Source: Paracoccus methylovorus (lineage in GTDB: Bacteria; Pseudomonadota; Alphaproteobacteria; Rhodobacterales; Rhodobacteraceae). From it: DNA of 64,000 nucleotides. Both the position numbers and the translations under genes were made by a program. Where the stretch lies: contig NZ_CP070368.1 of assembly GCF_016919705.1 (NCBI RefSeq), positions 806,001 to 870,000 on the forward strand. Reading direction: 5' to 3'. The notes under the pieces were generated by a model that saw only the letters and a program-made list of their open reading frames with translations, was not told where the DNA came from and did not search any database. Positions 37,835-46,212 of this stretch are shown here, piece by piece (position 1 is the stretch's first letter; each line of letters starts with the position of its first letter).

Positions 37835-38788
37835 TTAACCGGATAAGGCCGGCGCAGCGCTCTCGAAATGCGCGATGCTGGCCTCCAGAAAGCGGCTGCG
37901 GACGGCATCGCGCTCAATCATCGGCTCGTGGCGGCAATCGGGCAGCTCCAGCAGCGTGGCGCCGGGCCAGGTGGCCACCCGTGCGCGGATGGCCCGGGGC
38001 GAGACGACGCGTTCCTTGTCCCCCAGCGCGATCAGTGTTGGCAGGGTGGGGGCAGGCAGGGTGGTAAGGCGGTGGCATTCCTGCAAGGCGGCAATCAGCC
38101 AGTCGTTGCTGACGCCGCCGACTGAAATATCGGGCCAGCTTGCCGTCTCGGCCACCAGCCGGCCCCAGCGGCGACCGTCCCCGGTCAGTAGGTTGTCGTG
38201 GAACGGGTCCATCAGGACAAAGTTTTCCTCGCCGCCTGATCCGGGTGCGGGATGTCCGCCACGGCCCAGTTTGCGGCCAAGGCGGGCAATGGCCATCGCC
38301 AGGACCTCGGGCACGCGGCGCAGATTGATGCCCCACATCGGTGCCGAGAACACAACGCTTTGCACCGGCAACCCGGCCTCCAACGCGGCAAGACCGATGG
38401 TGCCGCCCATGGAATGCGCCAGCAGATGCCAGGGACGCGGCAGGTCCAGTTCCTGTGCCGTTACCACCAGTTCGACGACATCGCGCTGGTAATCGGCGAA
38501 ATCACCGATATGGCCGGGCCGAGGGTTGGGCTGCAACCGGTCCGACATGCCTTGACCGCGCCAGTCCAGCGTCAGCACATCAAGCCCGGCGGCGTTCAGG
38601 TCTGCAGCGACTTCGGCGTATTTCTCAAGGTATTCGGTGCGGCCCGGGAACAGCAGAACCGTTCCCGAGGCCCCGCCCGCCGCCCAATGTGCCGCCCGCA
38701 GCCGCACGCCATCCTCGGCCCGCAGCCAGAAGGCGCGGGCAAGCGGCAGCGGATCGCCGGGCAGCGTGTTGAAGGGCGCGGGCTTCAT
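37835..38788 (-). CDS. Alpha/beta hydrolase (monoacylglycerol lipase-like)
   Basis: A 317-residue serine hydrolase. The nucleophile elbow is AHSMGG near residue 124, with LLFPGRTEYLEKY before it and LDWRGQGMSDR near residue 95, the pattern of lysophospholipase/monoacylglycerol lipases. It has no signal peptide. Three bases separate it from the upstream SCP2-type gene, so both are co-transcribed; a lipid or acyl substrate is therefore plausible. Confidence 0.85.
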   Translation of the reverse strand: MKPAPFNTLPGDPLPLARAFWLRAEDGVRLRAAHWAAGGASGTVLLFPGRTEYLEKYAEVAADLNAAGLDVLTLDWRGQGMSDRLQPNPRPGHIGDFADYQRDVVELVVTAQELDLPRPWHLLAHSMGGTIGLAALEAGLPVQSVVFSAPMWGINLRRVPEVLAMAIARLGRKLGRGGHPAPGSGGEENFVLMDPFHDNLLTGDGRRWGRLVAETASWPDISVGGVSNDWLIAALQECHRLTTLPAPTLPTLIALGDKERVVSPRAIRARVATWPGATLLELPDCRHEPMIERDAVRSRFLEASIAHFESAAPALSG

Positions 38789-38791
38789 CGC

Positions 38792-39076
38792 CTAGGACAG
38801 CAGCGCCCCAAGCTTCATCGCCGCGCCCATCGAGCCGTCGACCCGCAGCTTGCCGGTCATGAAGGCGGTGGTGGGGTTCACGTCGCCGCTCATCAGGCCC
38901 TCGAAGGTTTCGCGGCTGGCGGTCAGCGTCACCTCGGCTTCGTCATCGGCGGCACGTGCGCCGTCGGCGTCGATATAGACCGCACCTTCGCCCTCGATGA
39001 CGAATTTGGCGGTGCCGTCGAAGCCCTTGGCCTTTTCGTCCAGTGCGGCCACGGCGGCCTCGACCACTTTGCTCAT
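38792..39076 (-). CDS. SCP2 sterol-binding domain protein
   Basis: A 94-residue stand-alone SCP2 domain, KFVIEGEGAVYIDADGARAA near residue 25 and VNPTTAFMTGKLRVDGSMG near residue 65 being typical. It probably binds lipids or acyl-CoA non-specifically in the cytosol. The alpha/beta hydrolase gene starts three bases downstream, suggesting joint action on a lipid. It diverges from the TPR gene with only a 49-base gap. Confidence 0.88.
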   Translation of the reverse strand: MSKVVEAAVAALDEKAKGFDGTAKFVIEGEGAVYIDADGARAADDEAEVTLTASRETFEGLMSGDVNPTTAFMTGKLRVDGSMGAAMKLGALLS

Positions 39077-39125
39077 TCTCGATCTCCTGTTGTCGTGTCT
39101 GGAATTAGACGATGGGGAAAGTTAC

Positions 39126-39863
39126 ATGGTGAATATGCTTTTGCCAGTCCCACATTTCCATCATGCCGTTGCGGCAGCGCTTTTCCTGGGGCTGGCAGGT
39201 GTCGGTGCTGTCCATGCTTGGCCTGCCGTGCCCCCGGCAAAGGCGCCTTCGTTCCATGCGATACCTGTCCAGGACGAGGAGCCGCAAGAAAATTCTCCTG
39301 AAAATGATAGCGATCTGTTGACCGACAGCCCTTTGGCAGAGCCTGCCGCCCCGTCCGAGCCGACCACCCAGGCGCAAGTGCAGGCGCGCGAGGATCTGGA
39401 TCTGCTGTTTGCCGAACTGGCCCAGCCCGGCGGTGAAACCTGGGCCCGGGCCGAAAGCGATATCCTGCGTATCTGGTCGCGCTCGGGCTCGGCGGCGATG
39501 GACCTGCTGTACAAGCGGGGCGAGACGGCGCTGGATGCGGGCGATACCGTCGCCGCCATCGGCCACCTGACGGCGCTGACCGATCATGCACCGGATTTCG
39601 CGGCGGGCTGGTATCTGCGTTCGGTCGCATTTTATCTGGACGGCGATTTCGGCCCGGCCATCGCCGATCTGGGCGAGGTGCTGCGGCTGGAGCCCCGTCA
39701 TTTTGGTGCGCTTACCCAATTGGGCACGATCCTCGAGGAGCTGGGCGACGACCGGAACGCGTTGAAAGCCTTTCGCCAAAGCCTGACGATCCACCCGAAT
39801 CAGCAGGACGCGCAGGATGCCGTTCAGCGGCTTGAACGGAAATTGCAGGGTATGGACGCCTGA
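39126..39863 (+). CDS. Exported TPR-repeat protein
   Basis: A 245-residue protein with an N-terminal hydrophobic segment (about residues 12-30) that acts as signal peptide or anchor, an acidic Pro/Glu/Ser linker (about 45-80), and roughly three tetratricopeptide repeats from residue 120 to the end (AAMDLLYKRGETALDAGD, GWYLRSVAFYLDGDFGPAI, ALTQLGTILEELGDDRNAL). Such proteins scaffold complexes in the periplasm; a partner is not evident. The helicase gene begins one base after its stop. Confidence 0.8.
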   Translation: MVNMLLPVPHFHHAVAAALFLGLAGVGAVHAWPAVPPAKAPSFHAIPVQDEEPQENSPENDSDLLTDSPLAEPAAPSEPTTQAQVQAREDLDLLFAELAQPGGETWARAESDILRIWSRSGSAAMDLLYKRGETALDAGDTVAAIGHLTALTDHAPDFAAGWYLRSVAFYLDGDFGPAIADLGEVLRLEPRHFGALTQLGTILEELGDDRNALKAFRQSLTIHPNQQDAQDAVQRLERKLQGMDA

Positions 39864-39864
39864 C

Positions 39865-42798
39865 ATGCAGGACAGATCGCGGGTCACGGCCATCCTTGGC
39901 CCGACAAATACTGGCAAGACGCATTACGCCATCGAACGCATGCTGGCGCATCGCACCGGGGTCATCGGCCTGCCGCTGCGGCTTTTGGCGCGCGAAGTCT
40001 ATGACCGGATCGTCAAGGCGCGCGGGCCCTCGGTCGTGGCGCTGATTACGGGCGAAGAGCGGATCGTGCCCGAGCGGGTGCAATACTGGGTCGCCACCAC
40101 CGAGGCCATGCCCGAGGTCGGCGCCGATTTCGTCGCCATAGACGAGATCCAGCTTTGCGCCGATCCCGACCGCGGCCATGTCTTTACCGACCGGCTGCTG
40201 AACATGCGCGGGCTGCATGAAACGCTGCTTTTGGGGGCCGATACCATGCGCCCGGCCATCGCCGCGCTGGTGCCGCAGGCGCAGTTCATGCGGCGCGACC
40301 GGTTTTCCGCGCTGTCATGGGCGGGGTCCAAAAAGATCAGCCGCATGCCGCCGCGCTCGGCCATCGTCTGCTTTTCCGTTGAAGAGGTCTACGCAACCGC
40401 CGAACTGATCCGGCGGCAAAAGGGCGGCTGCGCCGTGGTGATGGGCGCGCTGAGCCCGCGCACCCGCAATGCGCAGGTGGCGATGTATCAAAATGGCGAG
40501 GTGGATTATCTGGTCGCCACCGATGCCATCGGCATGGGGCTGAACCTCGACATCCGTCATATCGCCTTTTCGGCGACCGAGAAATTCGACGGTCGCCGTT
40601 ATCGTCCGTTATTCCCCCATGAACTGGGCCAGATCGCCGGCAGGGCGGGGCGCCATACCGAACCGGGCACTTTCGGCGTCACCGGTGATGCCGGGCCTCT
40701 GGAAGAAGGGCTGATCGAGGCCATCGAGAACCACCGCTTTGCGCCGATCCAGCGGCTGATGTGGCGCAACTCCACGCTGGAATTCGGCACAATCGAGCGG
40801 CTGCTGCTAAGTCTGGAAACCCCGCCGCAATCGGAATGGCTGGCCCGGGGGCGCGAGGCGGACGACATCCGTGCGCTCAAGGCGCTGTCCTCCATGCCGG
40901 AGGTCCGCGACAGGGTGACGCACCCGCGCGATGTGCGGCTGTTGTGGGATGTGTGCCGGATTCCGGATTTCCGCTCGATCTCTCCGGCCGAACATGCGTC
41001 GCTTCTGGCGCGAATCTTCGGCTTCCTGCGCGATGGCGGCGTGCCCGGCGACTGGTTGGAAGGTCAGATCCGCCGTATCGACCGCGTGCAGGGCGATATC
41101 GATACATTGTCGAAACGATTGGCATATATCCGGACATGGACCTATGTTGCCCAGCGTTCGGGTTGGGTATCAGACGAAAGTCATTGGCGTGCCGAGACGC
41201 GCGCGGTAGAAGATCGCTTGTCGGACGCGTTGCACGCGGCTTTGACGCAAAGATTCGTGGACCGGCGCACTTCCGTGCTGCTGCGCCGGCTCAAACAGAA
41301 GGAGAGCCTTTTGGCCGAGGTGAATGACAAGGGCGAAGTGACGGTCGAGGGCGAATTCGCCGGCCGTCTGGAGGGCTTCCGCTTCCACGCCGATCCGAGC
41401 GCAACCGGGGACGAAGCGCGTATGTTGCAACGCGCCGCCTATGAGGCGTTGCGTCCCGAATTCCATCTGCGCGCCGACAGGTTCTATAACGCGCCGGATA
41501 CCGAGCTGGACTTCACCGAACAGGGCGGCCTGATGTGGGGCAGTTCCGCGGTAGGCAAGCTGGTCAAGGGTAGCGAGGGGCTGCGTCCGGGTGTCGAGCC
41601 TTTCGTCGATGAAGAAGCTGGCCCCGAGATCACCGAAAAGGTGCGCCGTCGGTTGCAGCATTTCATCGACCGCAGGATCGCGACCCTGTTCGAGCCGCTG
41701 CTGGCGCTTAAGAACGATGAGACGCTGGCCGGCATTGCGCGCGGCTTTGCCTTTCGTCTGGTCGAGTCGCTGGGCGTGCTGCCGCGCGAAGGCGTGGCCA
41801 ATGAGGTCAAGGAGCTGGATCAGGACGCGCGCGGGCTTTTGCGCAAGCATGGCGTGCGCTTTGGCCAGTTCACCATCTTCCAGCCGGCGCTGCTGAAGCC
41901 GGCGCCGACGCGGCTGCGGCTGGTGCTGTGGGGGCTGGATCAAGGGTTGTCGGAATTCCCCGAAAGCCCGCCGCCCGGCCTAGTGACCATCCCCAACCTG
42001 CCCGACGTGCCCAAGGGATATTATACGCTTTCGGGCTATCACCCGGCGGGCGAACGGGCGATCCGCATCGATATGCTGGAACGTCTTGCCGACATGCTGC
42101 GCAACCAGGACAGCCGCGGCGGGTTCGAGGCGACGCCGGACATGTTGTCCATCACCGGCATGACGCTGGAGCAATTCTCAGGTCTGATGCAGGGGCTGGG
42201 CTATCGCGCCGAGCAGGGTGAGCGGGTCAAGGCCCGTGCCGAGCCTGCGCCCGTCGTCGTCGCACCCGAGCCCGAGGCCATAGATCACGAGCATCCGCTG
42301 ACCGAAGAGGAAAGCGTGCTTGCCGCCGAGACCCGTGCCAAGTGGGAGGCCGAGCAGGCCGCCCGCAAAGCCGCCGAGGCGGAAGCCGGGGCCACAGCCG
42401 AGCCTGGTGCCGACGAGCCTGTCGAAGCGCCTGCGCCTGAAACCGAGGTGTTCTATACCTTCACCTGGGCGCCGCGTCCGCGCGGCGGCAACCGCCGTCC
42501 CGAGCGGGGCGAGCGGCCGGGACAGGGGCAAGGGCAGGGTCAACAGGGCCGTGCCGAGGGTGAACGCGGGCCGCGCCGCGACCGCGAGCCGGGGCAAGAA
42601 AACCGGCGCGAGGGCAAACCCTTCGAGGGCAAGCGTCGCGACGACCAACGCGGTGAACGTGGACCCAAGGGCAAACCCAAAGGCAAGCCGCGCCATGACG
42701 GACCCAAAAGCTTCGAGGCGCGTCCGCCCCGAGCCGAGAAACAGGCCGATCCCGACAGCCCCTTCGCCATTCTCGCCGCGCTCAAAAACAAGTCGTGA
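39865..42798 (+). CDS. SUV3-like DEAD/DEAH-type RNA helicase
   Basis: A 977-residue superfamily 2 helicase close to the mitochondrial SUV3 type. Walker A GPTNTGKT (12-19), the DEIQ box (93-96), the TDAIGMGLNLDI motif V and QIAGRAGRH motif VI are all present. A SUV3-type C-terminal region follows, then a basic Gly/Arg/Lys-rich tail of about 110 residues likely to bind RNA. In mitochondria this helicase works with a degradosome; a bacterial role in RNA decay is inferred. It overlaps the S4 gene by four bases. Confidence 0.9.
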   Translation: MQDRSRVTAILGPTNTGKTHYAIERMLAHRTGVIGLPLRLLAREVYDRIVKARGPSVVALITGEERIVPERVQYWVATTEAMPEVGADFVAIDEIQLCADPDRGHVFTDRLLNMRGLHETLLLGADTMRPAIAALVPQAQFMRRDRFSALSWAGSKKISRMPPRSAIVCFSVEEVYATAELIRRQKGGCAVVMGALSPRTRNAQVAMYQNGEVDYLVATDAIGMGLNLDIRHIAFSATEKFDGRRYRPLFPHELGQIAGRAGRHTEPGTFGVTGDAGPLEEGLIEAIENHRFAPIQRLMWRNSTLEFGTIERLLLSLETPPQSEWLARGREADDIRALKALSSMPEVRDRVTHPRDVRLLWDVCRIPDFRSISPAEHASLLARIFGFLRDGGVPGDWLEGQIRRIDRVQGDIDTLSKRLAYIRTWTYVAQRSGWVSDESHWRAETRAVEDRLSDALHAALTQRFVDRRTSVLLRRLKQKESLLAEVNDKGEVTVEGEFAGRLEGFRFHADPSATGDEARMLQRAAYEALRPEFHLRADRFYNAPDTELDFTEQGGLMWGSSAVGKLVKGSEGLRPGVEPFVDEEAGPEITEKVRRRLQHFIDRRIATLFEPLLALKNDETLAGIARGFAFRLVESLGVLPREGVANEVKELDQDARGLLRKHGVRFGQFTIFQPALLKPAPTRLRLVLWGLDQGLSEFPESPPPGLVTIPNLPDVPKGYYTLSGYHPAGERAIRIDMLERLADMLRNQDSRGGFEATPDMLSITGMTLEQFSGLMQGLGYRAEQGERVKARAEPAPVVVAPEPEAIDHEHPLTEEESVLAAETRAKWEAEQAARKAAEAEAGATAEPGADEPVEAPAPETEVFYTFTWAPRPRGGNRRPERGERPGQGQGQGQQGRAEGERGPRRDREPGQENRREGKPFEGKRRDDQRGERGPKGKPKGKPRHDGPKSFEARPPRAEKQADPDSPFAILAALKNKS

Positions 42799-43064
42799 GC
42801 GCGGAAGGGGCCGGGGCGATCAGGCTCGACCGTTGGCTGCATCACGCGCGGCTGTTCAAGACCCGCACCCTGGCCGCCGACGCGATCGGCGCCGGGGGCA
42901 TCAGGGTAAACGGGCAGCCTTGTAGCAAACCGGCGCAGGTGGTTCGGAGCGGCGATACCATCACCGTCTCCGCCCATGGCCGGGTGCGTGTGATGCGAGT
43001 CCTTGTGTTGGGAGAGCGCCGCGGCCCCGCCAGCGAAGCCGCCACGCTTTATGAAGAGCTGTAG
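42795..43064 (+). CDS. S4-domain RNA-binding protein (Hsp15-like)
   Basis: An 89-residue protein with an S4 domain: IRLDRWLHHARLFKTRTLA and GAGGIRVNGQPCSKPAQVV. It resembles Hsp15, which in E. coli recycles blocked 50S subunits. It starts with GTG, overlapping the helicase stop (GTGA), so the two RNA-handling proteins are made together. The basic C-terminal tail of Hsp15 is shortened here. Confidence 0.87.
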   Translation: MSAEGAGAIRLDRWLHHARLFKTRTLAADAIGAGGIRVNGQPCSKPAQVVRSGDTITVSAHGRVRVMRVLVLGERRGPASEAATLYEEL

Positions 43065-43226
43065 CGGCTTGGGGTCAGGAACCGGGTTCCGCGCCGCGTC
43101 TCTGCGATAGAACGCCATTCCATCCCGCCATTCGCTGGCCATATCCCCGTCTTTTCGCCTGCGGCGGCCTTGATTGATGGCAGCGTCGGGCGTAACTAGC
43201 CGATCAGGAAACAGGAATATCTCGCC

Positions 43227-43565
43227 ATGACTTATGTCGTCACCGAAAACTGCATCATGTGCAAATACACCGACTGCGTCGAGGTTTGCCCCGTGGACTG
43301 TTTCTATGAAGGCGAGAATACGCTGGTCATCCATCCCGATGAATGCATCGACTGCGGCGTTTGCGAACCGGAATGCCCGGCAGACGCGATTCGTCCCGAC
43401 ACCGAGCCCGACATGGACAAATGGGTCGAGTTCAACCGGAAATATGCCGACTCCTGGCCGGTGATCACCCGCAAGAAAGATCCGATGCCCGGCTATGAGG
43501 AGATGGATGGCACTCCCGGCAAGCTGGAGAAATACTTTTCGGAAGCGCCGGGCGAGGGGGATTAA
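43227..43565 (+). CDS. fdxA: 7Fe-8S ferredoxin FdxA
   Basis: A 112-residue ferredoxin with a [3Fe-4S]/[4Fe-4S] cluster pair. The N-terminal pattern C9-x2-C12-x4-C17-x3-C21-P and the second set C40-x2-C43-x2-C46-x3-C50-P are typical of FdxA. The C-terminal third is an alpha-helical extension common in alphaproteobacteria. It is electron carrier for an unknown partner. ACAGGAA precedes the ATG. A structured non-coding stretch follows. Confidence 0.92.
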   Translation: MTYVVTENCIMCKYTDCVEVCPVDCFYEGENTLVIHPDECIDCGVCEPECPADAIRPDTEPDMDKWVEFNRKYADSWPVITRKKDPMPGYEEMDGTPGKLEKYFSEAPGEGD

Positions 43566-43574
43566 TACTGGCCG

Positions 43575-43740
43575 CCGGACCTTGGTTTGGTAGCTGATCG
43601 TGAACCAAACGGCGATTTGCGGTTGGAAAACCGGGAATCGCTGGCTTACACCTGTGACAGGTGGGACTGATTCGCACCCTCTCAACCGTGGGGTCCGCAG
43701 GGACATTTGGGTTTAGGTTTTGATTTAAAAGGGATTTTTT
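43575..43740 (+). ncRNA. Candidate structured RNA between fdxA and carD
   Basis: Three stable hairpins occur in a row: GTTTGGT (43585-43591)/ACCAAAC (43604-43610); an interrupted stem GCGATT (43612-43617)/AATCGC (43636-43641) closing CGGTT-GGAA-AACCG with a GNRA-type tetraloop; and CACCTG-TGA-CAGGTG (43649-43663). A shorter GTCC/GGAC hairpin near 43693-43704 and U-rich sequence (to about 43738) follow. No reading frame explains them. It could be an independent RNA or the fdxA 3' untranslated region. I do not recognise a known RNA family. Confidence 0.35.
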
Positions 43741-43777
43741 GATCTCTTTCGGACCGGTGCCGCTGTGCAGCGAACCT

Positions 43778-43806
43778 TTGAACCGAGGGGATTTTTATGC
43801 TATGGT
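43778..43806 (+). promoter_or_regulatory. Putative sigma70-type promoter of carD
   Basis: TTGAAC (43778-43783), 17 bases, TATGGT (43801-43806). Start would be near 43813, giving a leader of about 165 bases before the carD ATG. Spacing and hexamers are good by eye. Confidence 0.5.
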
Positions 43807-43912
43807 GCAGCCATATCGCGCCGGTCTGGCTGCTTTGGTGGCCTGGCCGGCGTTGCTGCCTGTCCTGACCGCCTGCCCGGTCAGAAGTGCAAGAACAAGA
43901 ATGTTGGCCCGT

Positions 43913-43943
43913 AAGGTGGGATCGTCCCGCCTTGGGGGTTTTT
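43913..43943 (+). terminator. Terminator-like hairpin in the carD leader
   Basis: AAGGTGGGA-TCG-TCCCGCCTT (43913-43933; one G-U pair) is followed by GGGGGTTTTT. It lies between the candidate carD promoter and the carD start, 36 bases before the ATG, where an intrinsic terminator is unexpected; it may be an attenuator. Confidence 0.5.
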
Positions 43944-43978
43944 GTGCCGCGCGTCGGCGCAGCTGCGAAGGAAGCCCA

Positions 43979-44488
43979 ATGTCGAAAGCCAAGAAGACCG
44001 AATTCCGCCCCGATGACTTTGTCGTCTATCCGACCCATGGCGTGGGTCGCATCGTTTCGATCGAAGAGCAAGAGGTGGCGGGGCTGCGCCTTGAAATGTT
44101 CGTGATCTCGTTCGAAAAAGACAAGATGACTTTGCGTGTGCCGACCGCACGCGCGACCGAGATCGGTATGCGCGGTCTTTCGACCCCCGATCTGGTGGAG
44201 CGTGCCTTGGACACGCTGAAAGGCAAGGCCCGCGTCAAGCGTGCGATGTGGTCGCGCCGCGCCCAAGAATATGAGCAAAAGATCAACTCGGGCGATCTGA
44301 TGTCGATTGCCGAAGTGGTGCGCGACCTGCACCGCAATGACGACCAGCGCGAGCAATCCTATTCCGAACGTCAGCTCTATGAGGCCGCGTTGGAGCGCCT
44401 GACCCGCGAAGTCGCCGCTGTCAGCGGCATGGACGAGGCCGGCGCCCAGAAAAAGGTCGAAACCGTGCTGACGGCCCGCGCGGCCTGA
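43979..44488 (+). CDS. carD: CarD/CdnL-family RNA polymerase-binding regulator
   Basis: A 169-residue CdnL-type CarD protein. The N-terminal RNA-polymerase-interacting domain starts near FRPDDFVVYPTHGVGRI; the C-terminal part is helical and includes VKRAMWSRRAQEYEQKI with the Trp that contacts the promoter junction. It stabilises open complexes at many promoters, notably rRNA. The ATG at 43979 has GAAGGA upstream; an in-frame ATG at 43802 is unlikely because the extra peptide lacks similarity. A clear terminator follows. Own long leader suggests extra regulation. Confidence 0.92.
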   Translation: MSKAKKTEFRPDDFVVYPTHGVGRIVSIEEQEVAGLRLEMFVISFEKDKMTLRVPTARATEIGMRGLSTPDLVERALDTLKGKARVKRAMWSRRAQEYEQKINSGDLMSIAEVVRDLHRNDDQREQSYSERQLYEAALERLTREVAAVSGMDEAGAQKKVETVLTARAA

Positions 44489-44510
44489 ACGTCCCGCGTT
44501 CAAGATGATA

Positions 44511-44536
44511 GGGGTGCCTTTGGGGCGCCCCTTTTT
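44511..44536 (+). terminator. Intrinsic terminator of carD
   Basis: GGGGTGCC (44511-44518) pairs with GGCGCCCC (44524-44531) and is followed by TTTTT. It is 23 bases after the stop. Confidence 0.9.
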
Positions 44537-44657
44537 CATGTCCATGCTGTGAGGACATGAAGGTCCGCTGCCGGATAAGACCTTTATAGCCGACTGCGCG
44601 GATGTCCTCCTGATCCGGGTATTGCAGGGGTCTGCCGGCTGACGACCCCTGCGACAT

Positions 44658-46043
44658 TCAGCCCAAGGCTGCCAGAATCCGCGCCCAACTGCGGGCCCCT
44701 TTGGCAAAGCTTTGCAGGTCGTATTTCTCATTCGGCGAATGGATGCGATCATCGTCGCGGCCAAAGCCGATCAGCATGGAGTCCATGCCGAGGATCTCTT
44801 TGAAATCGCCGGCAATGGGGATCGATCCGCCGGCGCCGATATATGCCGCCTCACGGTCCCATTCGTCGCTCAGCGCCGTCTTGGCCGCTGCAAACGCCGG
44901 GTCCGAGATGTCCATGCGGCTGGCCGGGCTCGCGCCGTGCCCGTGAAACTCGACCGTGCAATCCTGCGGCACGGCGGCGCGGACATGCGCGCGGAAGGTG
45001 TCGCGAATCCGCTTGGGGTCCTGCGTGCCGGTCAGGCGGAAGCTGACCTTGGCGCGGGCCTCGGCTGGCAGGACGGTCTTGAAGCCTTCGCCCGTATAGC
45101 CGCCAGTGATACCGTTGATTTCAAAGGTCGGGCGGTTCCACACCATTTCCAATCCCGTGCGACTCTGTTCGCCGATGGGCTGCTTCAGCCCGACGCGCGA
45201 CAGGAATTCGCTGGCGTCAAAACCCAGCGCCGCCCAATCCGCGCGCAACGCGTCGGACAGTTCCTCGACGCCGTCGTAAAAGCCGGGCAGGGTAATATGG
45301 CCGCTGCTGTCCTTGACAGTCGAGAGGACGTTGACCAGCACCTGGATCGGATTTGCCGCCAGCCCGCCGAAACTGCCCGAATGCAGGTCGCGGTCGGCTG
45401 CGCGGATCACGATCTCTTCGCCGTAAAGGCCGCGCAACTGCGTGGTGATGGCGGGGCGGCCATCCGCGTAAAGCCCGGTGTCGCAGATCATCGCCATGCC
45501 GGCGCGCAATTCCTCGGCGTTTTCGCGCAGAAAGGGCCTTAGGCTGGGCGAGCCGGATTCCTCTTCGCCTTCGAACAGCAGCACGAGGTCCGAGGGCAGC
45601 CTGCCATGCACGGTCTTCCACGCCCGGAAGGCCTCGACAAAAGTCATGAGCTGGCCTTTGTCGTCCGAGGCGCCGCGCGCCCGGATCACCTTGCCTTGCG
45701 GTGTATCCTCGATCAGCGGCTCAAAGGGCGGGTTCTGCCACAGTTCCAGCGGATCGACCGGCTGCACGTCATAATGGCCGTAAAACAGCAGCGGGCGGCG
45801 GTCGCCCCTTTGCGAATGGGCGACGACCATCGGGTGTCCGGGCGTGTCTCGCACCGAAGCCTCGAACCCCAGCCCGATGAGTTCCGCGCACAGCCAATCC
45901 GCCGCGCGCCGCACCTCGCCCCGATAGGCCGGATCGGTCGAGACGGACGGAATGCGAAGAAATTCCATCAGCCGGTCGAGCGCTTGGGGCAGCTCTTTGT
46001 CCAAGGTTGAAAGTACTTCGCCGATTCTGGAATTATCCGTCAT
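44658..46043 (-). CDS. M20-family dipeptidase/carboxypeptidase
   Basis: A 461-residue metallopeptidase with two zinc ions of the M20 family. Metal-site motifs are YGHYDVQP (H90, D92), RGASDDKGQ, FEGEEESGS, and a late IGAGGSIP/HSPNE (His). The SFGGLAANP lid region fits dipeptidases such as CNDP-like proteins. No signal peptide. It is divergent from hemA; the FNR site there is about 95 bases from its start. It presumably hydrolyses dipeptides in the cytosol. Confidence 0.88.
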   Translation of the reverse strand: MTDNSRIGEVLSTLDKELPQALDRLMEFLRIPSVSTDPAYRGEVRRAADWLCAELIGLGFEASVRDTPGHPMVVAHSQRGDRRPLLFYGHYDVQPVDPLELWQNPPFEPLIEDTPQGKVIRARGASDDKGQLMTFVEAFRAWKTVHGRLPSDLVLLFEGEEESGSPSLRPFLRENAEELRAGMAMICDTGLYADGRPAITTQLRGLYGEEIVIRAADRDLHSGSFGGLAANPIQVLVNVLSTVKDSSGHITLPGFYDGVEELSDALRADWAALGFDASEFLSRVGLKQPIGEQSRTGLEMVWNRPTFEINGITGGYTGEGFKTVLPAEARAKVSFRLTGTQDPKRIRDTFRAHVRAAVPQDCTVEFHGHGASPASRMDISDPAFAAAKTALSDEWDREAAYIGAGGSIPIAGDFKEILGMDSMLIGFGRDDDRIHSPNEKYDLQSFAKGARSWARILAALG

Positions 46044-46130
46044 TCTTTGCCTTTCCTGATTGATTTTCTCAGGGAAAATGCCTGCCATCTTGGTCGTGGT
46101 GCGACATTTTTACGCTGTATTTTCTCTGAC

Positions 46131-46144
46131 TTGATACGTATCAA
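46131..46144. promoter_or_regulatory. FNR-type site upstream of hemA
   Basis: TTGATACGTATCAA, a perfect palindrome and full match to the FNR consensus. At -41.5 the hemA start would be near 46179, with CATGAT (46167-46172) at the -10 position, giving a leader of about 34 bases. Confidence 0.92.
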
Positions 46145-46212
46145 GGTATGACCCGCGGGATCGCAGCATGATCCTCCAAGCGAGCAAGTTCAAGCAAGGC
46201 AAGGGATCTGTG

